Notes: generated by a model from the sequence alone, not told the origin. Positions 1 to 15,308 are shown, counted from the stretch's first letter. The stretch is 64,000 nucleotides of DNA from Albula goreensis (GCA_022829145.1 CM040750.1:2857001-2921000); one strand, 5' to 3'. Made by a program: numbers and translations.

Positions 1-3000
1 GAACAAATAAAGGGACATGACTTCATATAATTCAGCAAAGTTATGCCTCACTATTCTCGATTTCCATGACATGAGTACCTCTAGTAAAATCAGATCAGGA
101 GGTAAGTTCAGCTGGAGTGTGTTTTTAAGGTGTGTGCCTGTGTGAACTGACAGGAGCTTCTGCAGCTGGTTAGATTGCTCTATGAAATGTGAGCAGCTTA
201 TTTAAAAACAAGCCAACAATAGTGTGAGGATTTCAATTAGTAAAGGATTAAAGGATTAGGACAATGCAAAATCCCAATTGATGGGACATGTCAGGAATGA
301 TTCTTATCATCTTGCCCTATATTGTAATGGGATTTCCCTTTTTTTAAAAATACCATAATTTAAATGTGATAGTTTTTATAACTTGTCTTGTCACTCTAAA
401 GCAGTGTGCCCTTTCGATATGAGGAACGTCTCTGCAAGCATGGAAGACAGGTAAGAGACCGTTAATTCCCCTTTCCTCCCTCTTGGCCAAATGCAGAATT
501 AACAAGTCATTTTGCTGTGACTGACTCTCCATCACATCGATTGCTCCGTCATATCCATCTCGCACAAACTGTTTATTGATCATTATTTTCCTGCATTTCT
601 GGTTTAGAACCAATTTCTTTGACTCTGTAGAGCAAACTCAGCAAAAAGTGCAGCCTTTCTGACTTAATTTTGCACATGTATATCTCCCTCATTATACAAT
701 TTCATCCACCTGTATTACCTAGACCAAACAAATGACTGGATGAATATTCACTCAGATGTTCCCTGTTGAATTGAAAGGTGATCCAGAGATTTACACTTTA
801 TGGGTTAAAAGAGTTCATTCCAGAGAACAGACAGCTGCTCTCTTCTCTGCCTTGTTAGAATGTTTTTGACAGGATCTTATTCAGATGAAAGAATACTTGA
901 CCTATTGCAGTTTAAAAGGTCATAGACAGGAGCAATTAGAGGCAATGGCTATAGCATTAGGTAAGTTAAGTTATGCTCATGATCAAATGAAAGTTCTTGA
1001 AATGAATTGACCATGCTAAAGACCAACTTGTGATTATCTGACTGGCAAAGTGAAAAAGTTCGATATTATTCTAGGAATTGTGCAAGAATGTCCTAGAATA
1101 TGATAAAGAATGGCAAATCTGTCAAATTAATCAATGTCATGGAGGGAATGATTAGGCAATATAGACTGTAGTCTGTTAAAGACTACAAAGACTATGAGGG
1201 CTAACAGCACAAATTATTAGCGCTGTGTCATGCTTTTAGACTGCAAATTTGTTTATATTGCCTGTAAATAAATGTCCCAGTTCACTTGTTGTTCTGAGTT
1301 TTCCACAATGCAGAGCTAAATAAGTGTCCAGACAAACAAAAAACCAAAGATAAATATAGGAATGTATCACATTAATGTGTAAATGAAAAGAATAGCTTCT
1401 ATTGTTTGAGAAGTTGGCTTTTATCTGTTATCATGATATGCAGTATAATCGGAGATGGCTTGTCAGCCTTATCAGTGTTGTGGTTTAGATACATGGTTTG
1501 TGCACACATATCAGGCAATGATGGGAGGATAGCGTGCAATATGAAAGCAGGGTGATTTGAGGTGGGCTGCAGCAGTGTGCAAGGGTAGCAGTCCTGCATG
1601 ACCAAGCAGCTCACACAAAGCATGACAAATCAACCAGCAGACGAGCGTGTCAAATTCGCATCTCTCCAGGGATATCCTGGGCTCATGAGAAAAGCGAGGA
1701 TCAGACCCCTCAGTTTATTTACAGCCCTCTGCCCTGCTTTGTCCCGAGACGTGTGTAATTGCTTAAAATTTGGAGATTAAACCAAGTCTGAGGAAGGAAA
1801 TACATTTTGGGCATAGGTCAGAGATAAGTGGATCTCTAATTATATTATATAACCATGTTCAAGACAAAATGAAGTTTGCTGTACATGTGGTCTTTTTCTG
1901 ACATTCTATGTCCTGGTCTTTTAACGATGATGGTAAACATTATTTGTATATATAAAGAGAAATATTAATTTCCGATGGGAAGGAGTATTCTGAAAGTAGA
2001 TTATTTTTATTATTGTCTTTGAAAAACATTTTGACCACAATATCCATTCAAATATATCACACTGTCAAGCTCAAGTATTCAAAGAACAAGGAGACTGACC
2101 TCTGGCTAAATTGTGGGTGGAAGCAGTGGACAGGAATAGTGCACAATCGTGCAATGTAAAAAGATGAAAAGCTTATAATAAACTTATGTTGTTCAAATTC
2201 AATGAAAGGTGTTTTATTTTACTTATATGTATATAGAACTGGATTAATCTTAATCTTAAAGAATCACTCTTTTCTGATCCTTTTCTCTTTCTTCTTTCAT
2301 TACCTTCAGGGGTGTGTATTAGCAACCAACAAATGCACTAGTAACCTTTAGCAAGATGCTGTTAAATGTCAAAACTAATTTTAATCCTGAGATATCATGA
2401 TATTGTGTAGCAGGTGAAAGAAAGGAGGGGGTGCTGGCAAGCCATTGTTCCTTAAACCACAGACTTTTCTGAAATTTTTGATACACACAATGCATTTTAA
2501 CTTGTGTATAATCCATTTGAGTCTTGATGTGAATTGAAGGAATATTTACTGTGCATATTTACTGTTACTGATGAAGATGTGGCCAAAACGCCCGAGAGGC
2601 GGCAAATTTTTGAAGTCTTTCAGCCGGTCCCTCATGCACATTGTGCTCAAAGATGATGAATTATACAGCTACTGATTTCCCTTTTTACATTAAATGCTTA
2701 GAGCTCCAAACTATTAAATCAAACAAACTTGAGATTGTTTGTTAAAGAAGTTTGCCCCTTAACAATTGATTGGCAAGCAATCCCAAAGCTGGGGTACCAT
2801 TGATCTGTTGATGTAATTAATATGCTTGTATTATACACAAACTGGGGAATTAAAACAAATTATGTTCAACATTAAAAAAAATGCTCCCAAAAGTCTTTAG
2901 AAGCCTGTTAGTAGAAATTCACACTGGCTTAAAAAGAAAACAATGTATAGTAGCATGTATTTTATGATGCTTCATATTAAAGACAAAATAGTAATCATTG

Positions 3001-6000
3001 CTTAAAATATTTATTTATTGTATAGTGCAACAAAAGTCTGACATTTTTACATGTATTTTAGAATCCCAGCTCTCTCTCAGTCAGATGTGTCACATCAGCA
3101 GAGATGGCACCAATCCAATAATGGCAGTGCACATTACAATACATGGATTAGTAATCCAAATGGGGTAAAAGGTCTGGAGCATCGTTCTAATTATGTCTTA
3201 TTAATTCCAATCACTAATGCAAAAGGGTGAGCACTATACGAAAACTAAGAGTAGCCTATTTGAAAATAAAACAACATATAACAGTTTCATTAACAAAGTA
3301 AATGAGTTGCTCAATACCGATGCAGAGGAATAAATCTTTATAGAGGTATCGGGGTGTCGGTGCTCGCACTAGTCAGCTGAGTACTACTGCACGTGAAAGA
3401 TTAAAAAAGGTTCCAAACAGTTCCAACATCAGATGATATTAACGTAATTTGTATGGTAATTAAGATTGCATAACTAGCTTGGCTGGTACAGCTGTGGAAC
3501 AAAGCAGGGGGTGGGTGTAATCAAGTTTGGGCGGAGGAGCCTCAGAAACATGCCAGGAAGGACACCTGGAGGTTGGGCAAGAGGTATTGCATAAGCAACA
3601 TGTTATGCAATTAAAGGAATGACTAGAGGATAATATATAAATAATTTGTTAACTGTGAGTGAGACAGTTATGAATTAAATGAAAAATATTGAGTAAGACA
3701 TCAAGCAAAAGCCACCAAAACACAAATGAAAGAAAAAAAGGAACAGTTGCTTATGTGGACAAAACATAATGTGGCTCAGATGAAGCTGGCCTATGTTGTT
3801 CCATTCTAGGACAATGATTGTAAAGACTGATGAGAACAGGAACTGTGGAGAAAATTGTTGTCAGATAATTATTGACTGCCTGACAGAGGATCATTGGCTA
3901 CTTTGTGAGAGTAATTACAGTAAGCTGGCGCTCCATTTTGGAGTGTTGCTGAATAAGAAACAAAAGTGTTATTTTAGGTAATTGCTCTTTTTATGTCACT
4001 AAATTAAAAAAAAGAGTCTACACAGTACGTTACCTCAGACAGCTGTTGACATCCAATGATTATGAGATGGAATTCTTTATTTATGCTGCCAGGCCTTTGG
4101 TTGTTGATTAAAAAATTATACTGTTACATAGCTGGATAGATCATGCCAAGAAATTGCTTTAGAACACTTATACAAAGCAGGAAATTCATTTGCTGGTATG
4201 CAAAATGGTAAATGCATCAGACGAAGAAAGGAGAGAGAACACCCTTTTCAGAGAACAGCCATTGTTCTCAGAGATCCTGTCTGGTGTGAGAAAGAGCAGT
4301 TGGCTACAAGCATAAACAACAGTCAGTGCCAAATATCAAAGACTAAACATGCCAAAACTGTGGTATCCAGCGGTGGCATCAGCACGTTGGATGCATAACG
4401 ACCATGAAGGCACCAATGAAAATGTCACAGCCCAGAAAGTGATAGAGCACATGTTGAGAGGAATAACAAATGAGCCATCTACATCTGTGCATTCAGAAAG
4501 TTAAGCAGCTACAGTTCATTACAATACATTTTCAGAGAACATGAATGGGTATAGAAGGGTTTCTATAGGGATATAGGTGGAGATAGGGTGGAGGAGGAAT
4601 GCTGGAATCAGAGATCAAGATGGGAAGTGCGCTGCATGGCATTTATATTCCTGTATAAAAAGTGGTTTGACAGACATGGATATTTGAGTAAGGGTGTATC
4701 TGAAAACATTTCTCCCAAACTTTTATTTTATCAGACTCCAATAAATAACAAAGTGGTTAATAAAGTGTTGCTACAAGTTTTGCCTTTATGAATGATTTCA
4801 TAGCAGCTATGGTTACACTACATAAATCCATTGGTTATAATAAGAGAGAGATAAAAACAGTCTGTAAACTGGCTCTAAAACCTTCTGTTTGCAAACTGAC
4901 CCATGATCTTTGCTGGGCAGCCAGGTGTCTGCAGATTAGCGAATGGAATGCTTACTCCACTGTCATAGACAGTGGCTGGGTTTCAAACAATATTTTTCTT
5001 TTACTTGGCTCACAAGCAAACGAAAATGTTCATTTTTATCTTCAGTGACACGCTTCGTGAATTCTGTTCTTGTGGAGAAAATGCATAACACTGACTCGTT
5101 TGTTATTAAAATGATGGACAGATATTAAGAGAGGTTTTTGTTGGGCGTGGCTGATGAAATGAATCTGGATGGGAAAAAGAGTTACAATAATGAAAAAAAT
5201 AATAGTAATAAAATACTACAGTCACATATTGTGAACTAAATCTGGAGCTTGTAGGGTTTCAAACAAGACCTAGCAATGGCTGAGAATTTGAAACACAGAT
5301 TTGTCTAATGGTATTGTCTAATGGTTACCTCACAACCCTGGACCGGATGAAATGGGTGTAGGCAATGGATGGGTGTATTGTAATGATACTTAAAGATCAA
5401 TCTGTCAAACAGGCACAAGAGGCTTCCCTGTTAAATAAAGCTTGAAAATAAGTGCTTTTTTTAAAATGAAAAATCCCCGAGCCTTAATGACATTCTCATG
5501 TCAAGCCACTGACTTTGGAACATCTTGTTCTGTTATCACATGAGGGGATTGATTTAAATGCAGGCTATTCCAGGAGGCTGCTATAGAAGACATGGCTACT
5601 CCTTTTAAGAACTTCAGACTTAGTGAACAAAACAACAGTCTTAGAGATGGTTCCAGATCTGCTATTTGCAGGTCACAGAAATTTAATACGGCATAACATT
5701 TACATGCTTTTAACAAAAATTATTGTAAGGTATGAACAAATATGAATAAATAAATTATACATATGTCTTCTACCTGTTCTGCTTTTTCAGGTTCTACAGC
5801 ATATCATATATCTATGTCAGAAAAACAAAATTACCTATTACACAAGCCTACATAGGATGACACCAATCAAACATAATTTTACTGTCATTTGTGTGAGGGG
5901 GTGTGAAATGTCATTTTATAGTCATATGCGCTGGAGCTGTGAATACTTCAGTGAGGTTGGTGGTTTAATCATGTTTGACATTGCTTACAAAGAGATGAAA

Positions 6001-9000
6001 AACTCACTGACAGCAATGTCCAAAAATCAGAAATGAATATTTTCTCTCTAATCTGAATCATGGTTGTATAATTTCATTCAAGGGACAAGTGAGATGCTTC
6101 AGGACAGAACAGAAGTACGTCACTGGAACGGTTTATGTATTTGATGTAAATCACTGGATTTTCCTCATAAAAGAACTTATTCAAATGGTTCTTGAGGCAA
6201 TAAACGACATATCTTATTTTTATTTTAGGGTGAAATTTTCCTGCAGTAGTTCAGAATTGTGAAATTCTTTGATTATATTTTGTACTGCATGTAGTTAAAA
6301 AATGTTCATTAGTTTTAATTACATTAAGTAGTTGTGTACAATACATACTGTATTTGGCTTGACTGATTTCACTGATGATAAATATAAAAAATCCCCATGT
6401 CAACATTTAGTTATCTTAATATAAGCATAATTCATAGTTTGGATTGTGTAGATTTACACAAGACTAGTCTTAATTGTCAGCATGCACATTCAATCACTCC
6501 GACTTCAGGATTTTATTGTTAATTATTAAACTGAATTCATACAGAAACTGGTATGACAGGCTGTGGAAGGGCCTGAGCAACAATGGGACTGAACTTAAAT
6601 AATAGAGGAGCGGTGAGTGGAGTCACATGAAGGCTTCACTGGCCTCCAGCTTTACAAGCACATTTATATAAACCTAAACAGGTTCTGTTAGCCCATCAAT
6701 AACCTCATTAGGTTATGCCGGTTCGTTTATGGTGAATGAATTTAGTTACAACATATCTGATTGTTCTTGACTGCAGCTTCAAGGTTATTCAATTTAAAGC
6801 ACCCCTTGGGCTGACGTAACCGGGGACTCTAAGAAGTATTCCTTAATACAAGTCAATTCAGAGCCCACTTCAGTAAATTTGCTCAAAGCAGGGCAAAACA
6901 GGGAGCGTTCACAGCACCTTTATCAGAAGAAGTCAGTTGCCTCACACAGCCCTTTGCCTCACTCAAAGAAGGTTGATAAGCATATTAGTCTGCTGTGTCT
7001 TCCCAGATAAATGGACATTTTACTTCAGGTATACAAAAGGTCCTATAGTTTTCTTACCTCCAGTGTGTCTTCATGACTGAGGTTGTATCATTTGCTATCC
7101 AACCTGTGCTCTACAGGGAACAAATCTTTTGCCAGTTCATTTAAACCTGGAAAACAAACCTCCAGCATGCCATGAAGACACAGTAAAGGTAAGGAATGAA
7201 TAGAACTTATCATCTTAGTGAAGTAAAAGGCCCCTTCACAAGGCAAACCTACTTGGGGTCAATGGCCTGTGCTTGTCTTCATATGTTCTTCTTATGTTCT
7301 TATGACTGTGTTTCTTGGGTGCTGGACTGCAGCGTGAAAAGAAATGGTTCTTAGCAGAGGGAGTAACCCCTGGCTTGCAGCAATAAGATCAGATACAAAG
7401 GACTTGATTTACTCAGGGTTTGCGTGTGTAAAATCACATGTATACTCAAAAAAATTAAACATTAATTAAATTAATGTTGTCAACAGGTTCCACAAAATTG
7501 TAGAAAGTTAGTTAAAATAAAAAATGTTAATTAGTTACATATGTACTGTATAACTAATGAACATTTTTGCTTTTACCTTTTTTAACCAAGCTGATCAGCT
7601 AACATTGTGCCCTGGGGATCTTAAAATGGAAAGACACCTGAACTGTCCATTACTGTCTTGAAAAAAATGAGTAATTTCTGTATTATTTCCTAAACTATTG
7701 GGAGTATACCATACAAATCGATTGACTTGAACATGTTTAAGCCTTAGAGCGTGCAGGAGAAAGTAAATTGTGAGTGCATTTTGCAAACAGAGAGCAAGTA
7801 TTAACCAGACATGCATTCCATAAAATGACATATTATATTTTAGCAAGAAAGAGTCAGCCTATTTGAAGATCCTAACATATTTCCACTTGTGTACATCTTT
7901 CTAGAAAATAATTGGGACATATCACTTATCTAACAATACCAGTTTACAGGATCACTTCTGACCGTATTCAATTATTTGCAAAAAAAAAAAAGAAAAGCTG
8001 GGCATTTCAGCTGAAATGAATCGAAAACCAATAGTTTACGGTAAATCACAAAACCAACAACTAAATATGTGAATAAAAAATAATGGATTTTGAAAGATAC
8101 TACATCAAAAATGTTTTGTTTATTTGGCACTGTATAAATGTTATACTTGCAACACAACATTATTGCTGACTCATGTTTATAGACACACATTAGAAATTAA
8201 GCAGTAGTCTTTATTGGTTTTGAGTAATGTTTTAACAAGCTTACACTGTTGCTCAGAAATCTAATTATCCAGCTCGTCCTCACCTTGCCACAATCAATTT
8301 CACACGGTACTGTTTTCTTTAACTCAGGCAAACAACTTCTGTAACTTTCTAATCTAATGAGAATGCAAATAGTTTTCGCTTTGAACCTAATGAGAAGGAC
8401 TAAGTTGCGTTGCTGGAATTAAGTTTAGGATCTGCCTGGGGGAATGAGAGCAAACAGAAGGCCTATTGCATCGATTCATTAGGAATTGAGTTTGAGTGTG
8501 TGAACCTCAGCTTTATTTTAGGGACAGAATGAGAGTTCATTCGTCATCATACCTGCTGATGCACCAATGAAATCCATCCTCCGTATGTCCAGGTGTGAGT
8601 AGTCGATGAAGAAACAGTTTCAAAATTTAGGGCCATCCATAGACATGGTTTCACTAGTTCAAGCCTCAACATTGTATACTAAAAAAAAAATCAATGAGTC
8701 ACAATAGCCATTTAGAGGCTGTGCTGTTATAACCGTTTAAATGCAGATTTGACCTCATACATTATCTCATTATTTTTCCAAACTGGCTAAAGTGATTCAC
8801 CACAGAAGACTCAAATCTGGACACTGATGCTGCAGAGAAAGCAGTTTTACAAAATTGTAGGCAAGGAAATGAGGGAATATCCATAATATTAATTTTGAGC
8901 TATTAGTACATTATATTTTAATATATCAATCATTTTGTGAGAAAATGAAGGAATATATGTATTTTTTATGGTGAACTATGCATGCGTAACTGTCTGGCTG

Positions 9001-12000
9001 TTTAATTCACACTGAGGCTCATGTGCTGGTGATTCACAGCACAGAAGGACATACCGTTTTCAGGGATACTGTGACTCACTCCGCACCGCCACTGTGGAGG
9101 ATGTCACTTCCTTTTGCTTTCATTCTCAATTTCCTCCATTATTTACCTTTTCCTGTTGTGCCTGGGTATTGGAAAACACAGCTGATAGTTCCAAAACAGC
9201 TTAAGAGGACGTGAGAAACATGAACATTCCCTTGCGTATTGAAACCATGACTTAATGACAGTCAATCACTGATTGACTTTTTACATATGGAGAGCTTTTC
9301 AGTATTTTCATGCCCAAATATAAGGATATGCATATAGAAGCAAGCTACTGCTCAGAAATTCTTTCAAGCAGTGCAAAATAGTTGTTTCACTTCAAGAACT
9401 CCACAGTGATCAGGTGAGAAAGGCAATGCTGGTGTCAAGTGAGGCAAGTGTAATGACATATTGATTTCCTGCCAGAGGTTTTCTCACTCCCTGCTGAAAA
9501 TTGTCTTCCTTCTCTTCATTCAAATCCAAAAAGATGGGAAATTTAATCAGGGGTTTTCCATCTGTGTCACATGTTCTGCAGTGGACTTTTTACCACTGTT
9601 AGAGACATAAAGCCAAGCATAGGTACTGTAATTTTATACTTTCTTTTCCTTCCTTGAGGCTTTTTTGCTTTCCTCTGATTTAGAGATTCAGATTAAAGAA
9701 AACTGTAAAATGGATGCATTTCATGGAAAGCACAATATTAGTTATTTGTATATCCCAACCCTGCCATACCTTGACAGTAATCATGATTTATTTTCCTGTA
9801 AATCTTACAAATAAATAACTCATAGATTAACTATCTCCAATTTTACATCAGAGATTCACTTTAGAATAGGGTAAACACATGGACCTCTTCTTATTTGTGG
9901 AAAAAATCTACAACAATCTCTCTTCAGAATATGGTACATATGGTCTGTATCTACTACAAATATTTACCACTCGTGCTGATGAGGAAATACATTTTCACCA
10001 TTGTTCCAGAATTCATCCAGACATGTTTTCATTGCAGAGTGAATGGCTATTATTTTTCAAATTGTCTTTTTGAAATCTTCTATTTACATTCGTTTACATT
10101 ATCTTGTTTATTTATTTAAAGGAAAACCTGTATCAGTGTACCAGTGTTTATTTTTTATTTGAAAAATGGATTATAACAATAACAATACAAATTTCTAGGA
10201 GACTATTGTATATTAGTTGATACAGCACATTTCAGGAAAGGAGCTCAAACCTTCAAACCTTAGTGGCTACACTACTGTATTGTTTCCTGTACTCTGTTCA
10301 GAGATAAAAATGACACCAAAATTTGATGCCTCTTTCATTTGTTTGCAAGCAATCTCTAAGTGCTGAAAAATTGCTTTGGTTGCATATATGAACTTTTTCT
10401 GGATGAATGTATATGAATTATCTTATATTTGCATTAGCGTCATATGACCCATATATGACTAAATATGTTTCCAAAAAGCTATTGAGTTGTAAGGTCCCTT
10501 ATTCATTCACCTTTGATCAAACATGCTTTTGATCAATTTTGATCAAACATGCTGCTTTCTTATGTTTGGTGATGTTAGATGATCTCTCATAATATGCATA
10601 AGCTCAGCTGCATGCAGCACGCAGCACCATGAAAATTGTAGTACCAGCAACCTGTGGACACTCAATGAGGTCTTTGGGGTTTTTTCCGTGTGGTTTTCTG
10701 AGAATGTATCCTAATGCCAGAGCCTCCTGAAACACGCAGTTTTTCACTTGTGTGGAAATTAGATTATACACATTTTGATGCAAGCAGGCCTAAATGAATA
10801 CCCTGAAATACTCTGGGTTAGCGTTTCAAATCAAATCTTATATCCTGCTTGACAATCAAATTCTCCTCCATATGAACACCAGTATAAATCAGATTTGTTT
10901 CATGGGTTGTCTGTTTTCCAAGTAAACAGAAAATCATGTGGAATTACGTATCTCCAGGACAAGCACTATGATAACTGTGTGTATGTGTTTTGTATTCACA
11001 ACCAACAATGTTCCACTAACATTAACACAAGCGTATGGGAGAGTTAGATAAGAATGTCAACCGAACAGGAAATCTGCTCAAGTTTCCTAATGCCTCCAGA
11101 AGGTTTTTGGGAACATTCCACTGATGTTCTAAGAAAATGGTTTAAAATCCTTTTAAATTATTATAGTTAAATGTATGTTTGTTTGCAGTGAAAATGTAAG
11201 TGCTTCACTGTACACTTTACCATATTACCCAATACACAATAAAAATTATGTTTTATAAATCCAGACTGTCTTGAAAGAGAGCGAGACCCAGTTTTCATTC
11301 CCATCTCCCTGATGTCTCCCGGATGTCCTCTGAGTGCTTTTGTCTCCTGGATATTCTTCCAGCATCAGAGGTGAAACTGCATGAAACATATTTATTATAT
11401 TTATATTCAAAAGTACACACAATACATGAAAAATCCATCTATAAGTAAAAAAATCCAATTGTAAGTCAAGTCTCCAGGCTTCTGAGTTGGAGTATGTACA
11501 CTGTACACAAATCGTGGAAACAACATAAACTCTGGTCCAGGAATAGCTTTTACCATTCAATCTCTGCAGTCCAAGGACAGGATTATCTTTGGAAGAACTG
11601 GTCCCATATCAGTGCCAACGGACAACTGCTATTGCATGCTGTTATGCTTGCCACCACATTCCTACATAGTTTAAGTCAGAGGGGAGAGAAGAGTAATTGA
11701 AAAGCTTAGAGAAATGATTCAACCCCCACCATGCATATTTATAAAACTTTGTGTTTTGGGGAGTTTATTTGTCCTTACTTATGCAATAGGGCTACTTAGT
11801 TGGCCCACCAACCTTTTGGTCGTACCTCACTTGTACCAAGCTAGCAAGATCAATGGCTTTCTCAAAGAGAGAAAAGAAATTTCTTTATTCCAATACAAAT
11901 ACAAAAGAAACAGTTTTTCCCCTCCCTTAGGTTGCTCCCTCGGTTTTCTCGCAGTCTTAAACATGCAGAACCCATGCAGATCCTCTTTTGCCTGTTATAG

Positions 12001-14130
12001 TGGAAGATTCACACAACTTTATGCACGCAACTTTATGGCTCCTAATTGTGAGTCTTGGAATATGTGTTTAAATGCACGTATCTAGCGATAAGGATGAGGG
12101 AGCTCAAGAGCTGGATGGGCTTTATCTAATCACTATCCCACAATAACCTTCCTCTCAAAGAGAAGGCCCCGAAGTTGAATGTGCTTGTTATGAATCTTGG
12201 GACTATATATTCTCTGCACACACATCTGAGTGTGATAATGAGGGAGAAGTTAAAGACGGCGAGAGTTTCCCTCTCATCTTTTCCCTCATCCTCACAGGCC
12301 CTCCATGCACACTTGTGTCAGTGCTAGCAAAAGGAAGACACTGGCTCAAAGGAACATTGGACAATTAATGTTCATTTAATGCACAGCTTAAATCACTGCT
12401 GTAGTTTATTTTGCCAAGGCTTATTTTTCCAGTTCTATGGCTTATTTGGGGTTTTCAATGATTAATATTGAAATATCTACTCATGTTAAATAGCCAAAGA
12501 GGCTTTGCCTTAATCGTCATCTTGCCTGCTGAACACACTCCAAAAAAAGTTGCCAATAGGAAAGAGACTGTTCCCCAAACTGGGTCCTCTCTGTTTTGCA
12601 GCCACAGGTCCTGTCTGACAGTTTTGTGTGAAACAAAATGTTATCATCTTAAATATCACCAAGCTGGCTCAGTTCGCCTGAAGAAATAAATTAAGGAGTC
12701 AGATGGCTTTTGTGATTGATTTCGAACCACTGAATAACATTGATATTGACTCATAAATTATTTTTCAATCCTCTGCAAGAAAGCTAATAATTTCTGCCTG
12801 TAGGGAAATTAAGCTGGGTAGTGCAACATTGCGTAAATGTTTCATGCTGCTTTTAGTGGACAATGGAGATGGTAGAAATTACAGAAATGGGTACTTGCAA
12901 AAAGGACAAGATTTTATGTGTCAGAGTATATGGACATAAAGAAGAGAATAAGGACAAAGTGATAGAAGGAGTGAGGGCATAGACTGAAGGAAGCTGTTTC
13001 GCTGTCCAGATTCATCTGGGGAAAAGTGCTGTGCTGCATGAAGTACCAAACCGTGTGATGATTCAGACAGCTGGATTTTTAGTTGCCGTAGTGATTCACA
13101 CAGTGGACAAGGCCCCGCTGGTCACACACAATCTGCATGTTGATTGGATTAGTCATCTGTGGCCTCGTCTGGGCATTCAGCCCTTGGAAAAAAGTGGATG
13201 ATCCAACTGATCTCCAATGGTCACCTGCATGGCATAGGTCAGGTTTTTCTCTCTGCCAAGTCAGAACTTAGACCTACGGCTACTCAGACTTAGACCTAGC
13301 TCATCCTGCCATGCAGCCGATCTCATGATGACACTCTGTGTAGTGTGGTCACGTGGGTGATTACCCTTCAGATGGATGGAACAGTAGCATGGACCTACTG
13401 GCCTCAAGCCACTCAGTGGCTTGGTGGGAGTGCTGGAGCTGGAGCTGGTGTCCTAAGGCACCGTGTGCAAACTCCTTCTCCTCCCTTTCAGTCTCTCTCC
13501 CATAACTCAGGCACTTGGAAGCAGGGATGGTTACAGCTGAACCTCACTGTCAGGATTTCATGGGCACACCATTGGCATCATGAGGGATAATATGACCTCT
13601 TAATTCCACATTATGTGTTTATTAAGGCTGAATTTTATATATTTACAGGGGCAGGACAAAATGCAGGAAACACCAAATGTCATAGTTCTTATATTTTGGA
13701 GTCCCAATTAAAAAGGAGTCTTCAGGTGTCCTCAGGAATCCTCAGCCATACTAATGCAAAATTACCACGGCCAAAAGTGACAGAAATCGTGGCAATGTAG
13801 GTTGAAAAGGAAAAATTGCATTAGGAAAGAAGAACGGTGATTTCAAGTCAAAGATCACCTATAGGGATTTAAAAACACATAACAAAAAAAAAAAAAAACA
13901 GTTTTTAATTTTAGTTGCTAATAACCACAGACCAATGGTCTCACAAATTACCCTTGAATCTATACTTTTGAGACCCAGTTTCACCAAACTTGTACATTTT
14001 GAGCTATACAACATGAATATTTATGGTACAGATACCACTACTGTTCTGAGATGGAAGGGGAGCTTCACTCCTTATTAGTTGATAAATATTCAATTTTTTG
14101 TGTTTCTGTTACTTTGTCTACCTCATGTGT
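1..14130. other. Gene-free AT-rich stretch
   Basis: I see no gene in this stretch. Open frames are short, lack recognisable domains and show no splice-site context. It contains only small features: a hammerhead-like core near 2568, a hairpin at 7519-7569, and a pair of 16-bp direct repeats near 10512 and 10538. Distal regulatory elements of mc5r could lie here, but nothing in the sequence alone identifies one. Confidence 0.5.
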
Positions 14131-14133
14131 ATA

Positions 14134-15195
14134 CAATGGACTCAGAGATTATTGGCACCTTTGATGAAAATAAAAAAAAGGGCTGTACAGATTTAATTAA
14201 TACAGACAATTAGCTATATATTTATGCTCAAATATACAGTGTATTCCAAATTTATGGTAATGGCTTAGTGAAATTTCTTTCAGTGTACTTCAGGCATTTG
14301 GATTTGAGATCAAAAGATGAACGTGAGGAAAAGAGTGATTTTATTTATTTATTTATTTATTTATTAGAAAAATCTGCATTTATTTTATATTATTTACTTG
14401 TATATATGTTTTGCCATTTTACGGAAACAGTAGTTCTTGGGTCTTGAGTCCCCCATTTTTAGCTGTCCAGAATTAAGTTAATGAATTAACTCACAGAAAT
14501 AATTAAGAAAGTGAAAGCTATGAAGCTGAGTATTTAGTTTACAGCCTTTAAATGCAATAATTGTATCAGGTCAGCAACCCACTGACATCACTGAGCGTTT
14601 GTTCATTTCTTTGGAAAAGCTTTTCCAGGCTTTCACTGCAGATGGCTTGATCTTTGTTTTTGGGGGTTTTCTGTCTTTAATCTCTTCTTCAGCAAGTCAA
14701 GTCCATGCTAGATTGAATTTGAATCAGGTGACTGACTTGTTTAGTCCAAAACTCTCCACTGTTTCTCATTGTTTGGGGTCATTGTCTTGCTGCAGGGTGA
14801 AGTGCTGGCTGGTGCAGAATGTCTTTGTACATAGCCAGACAAAAAATCTGTCTGTGCACTTCCAGATTCATACTTTAGCTGCCACCATCATTTACATCAA
14901 CTATGAAGTTGAGTTTTGCCTGTTCCTGAGGCAGTCATGCACACCCAACATATGACACTATCTCCTCCATATTTTACAGATGAAGTGATATGTTTGAACT
15001 ATAGGCTGTTCCTTCCTGTCTCCACACTTTCAGCTTTCCATAACTTCGGTAAAAGTTTATTTTAGTCTCACCTGTCCATAAAACTTTACTCTAGAACTCT
15101 TTTGAATTTTCTCTTTTTTTGTGGATTGTAATCTGGTGGTTAGAAGCAGGTCCTGCAGCTGATATACACTTCAGCCACACCCAACACCAGTATGT
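14134..15195 (-). pseudogene. Tc1-like transposon relic (transposase C-terminal two thirds)
   Basis: Read on the minus strand, this is a decayed Tc1/mariner transposase. The recognisable pieces run in family order. First comes a stretch around 15050-14930 that reads like the Tc1 core (gene product with HMLGVHDCL, cognate of the usual VMVWGC-type segment). Next is LQQDNDPK at about 14795-14774, which holds the second catalytic aspartate. Then comes a C-terminal segment near 14690-14600 (KPPKTKIKPSAVKAWKSF). Several stops and frameshifts break the frame. The low-coordinate end begins TACAATGGACTCAGAGATTA, which resembles the terminal repeat of fish Tc1-like elements and is preceded by TA. I found no matching repeat at the other end, so that boundary is approximate. 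The element is not functional. Confidence 0.7.
14338..14365. repeat. (TTTA)n microsatellite
   Basis: About seven uninterrupted copies of TTTA lie inside the Tc1-like relic, towards its low-coordinate end. Confidence 0.9.
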
Positions 15196-15269
15196 TTGGC
15201 AATAGAAAGGGGATGCACATACAGAACAACCTCATACTCACTGTTAAATATGGTGATTCTTCTTCCTCT

Positions 15270-15308
15270 ACTTCTTCTTCTTATTATTATTATTATTATT
15301 ATTATTAT
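15270..15308. repeat. (TTC)n/(TTA)n microsatellite
   Basis: A run of TTC changes into a longer run of TTA. It lies 270 bp upstream of the candidate mc5r promoter. Confidence 0.9.

Noticed and set aside
5320-5385. Phrase resembling the 'ccctggaccggatgaa' tail of a zebrafish-type repeat
   Set aside because: Too short and diverged to assign.
11714-12085. 123-codon open frame, + strand
   Set aside because: No domain or homologue recognised, no splice or start context, and composition like its flanks.
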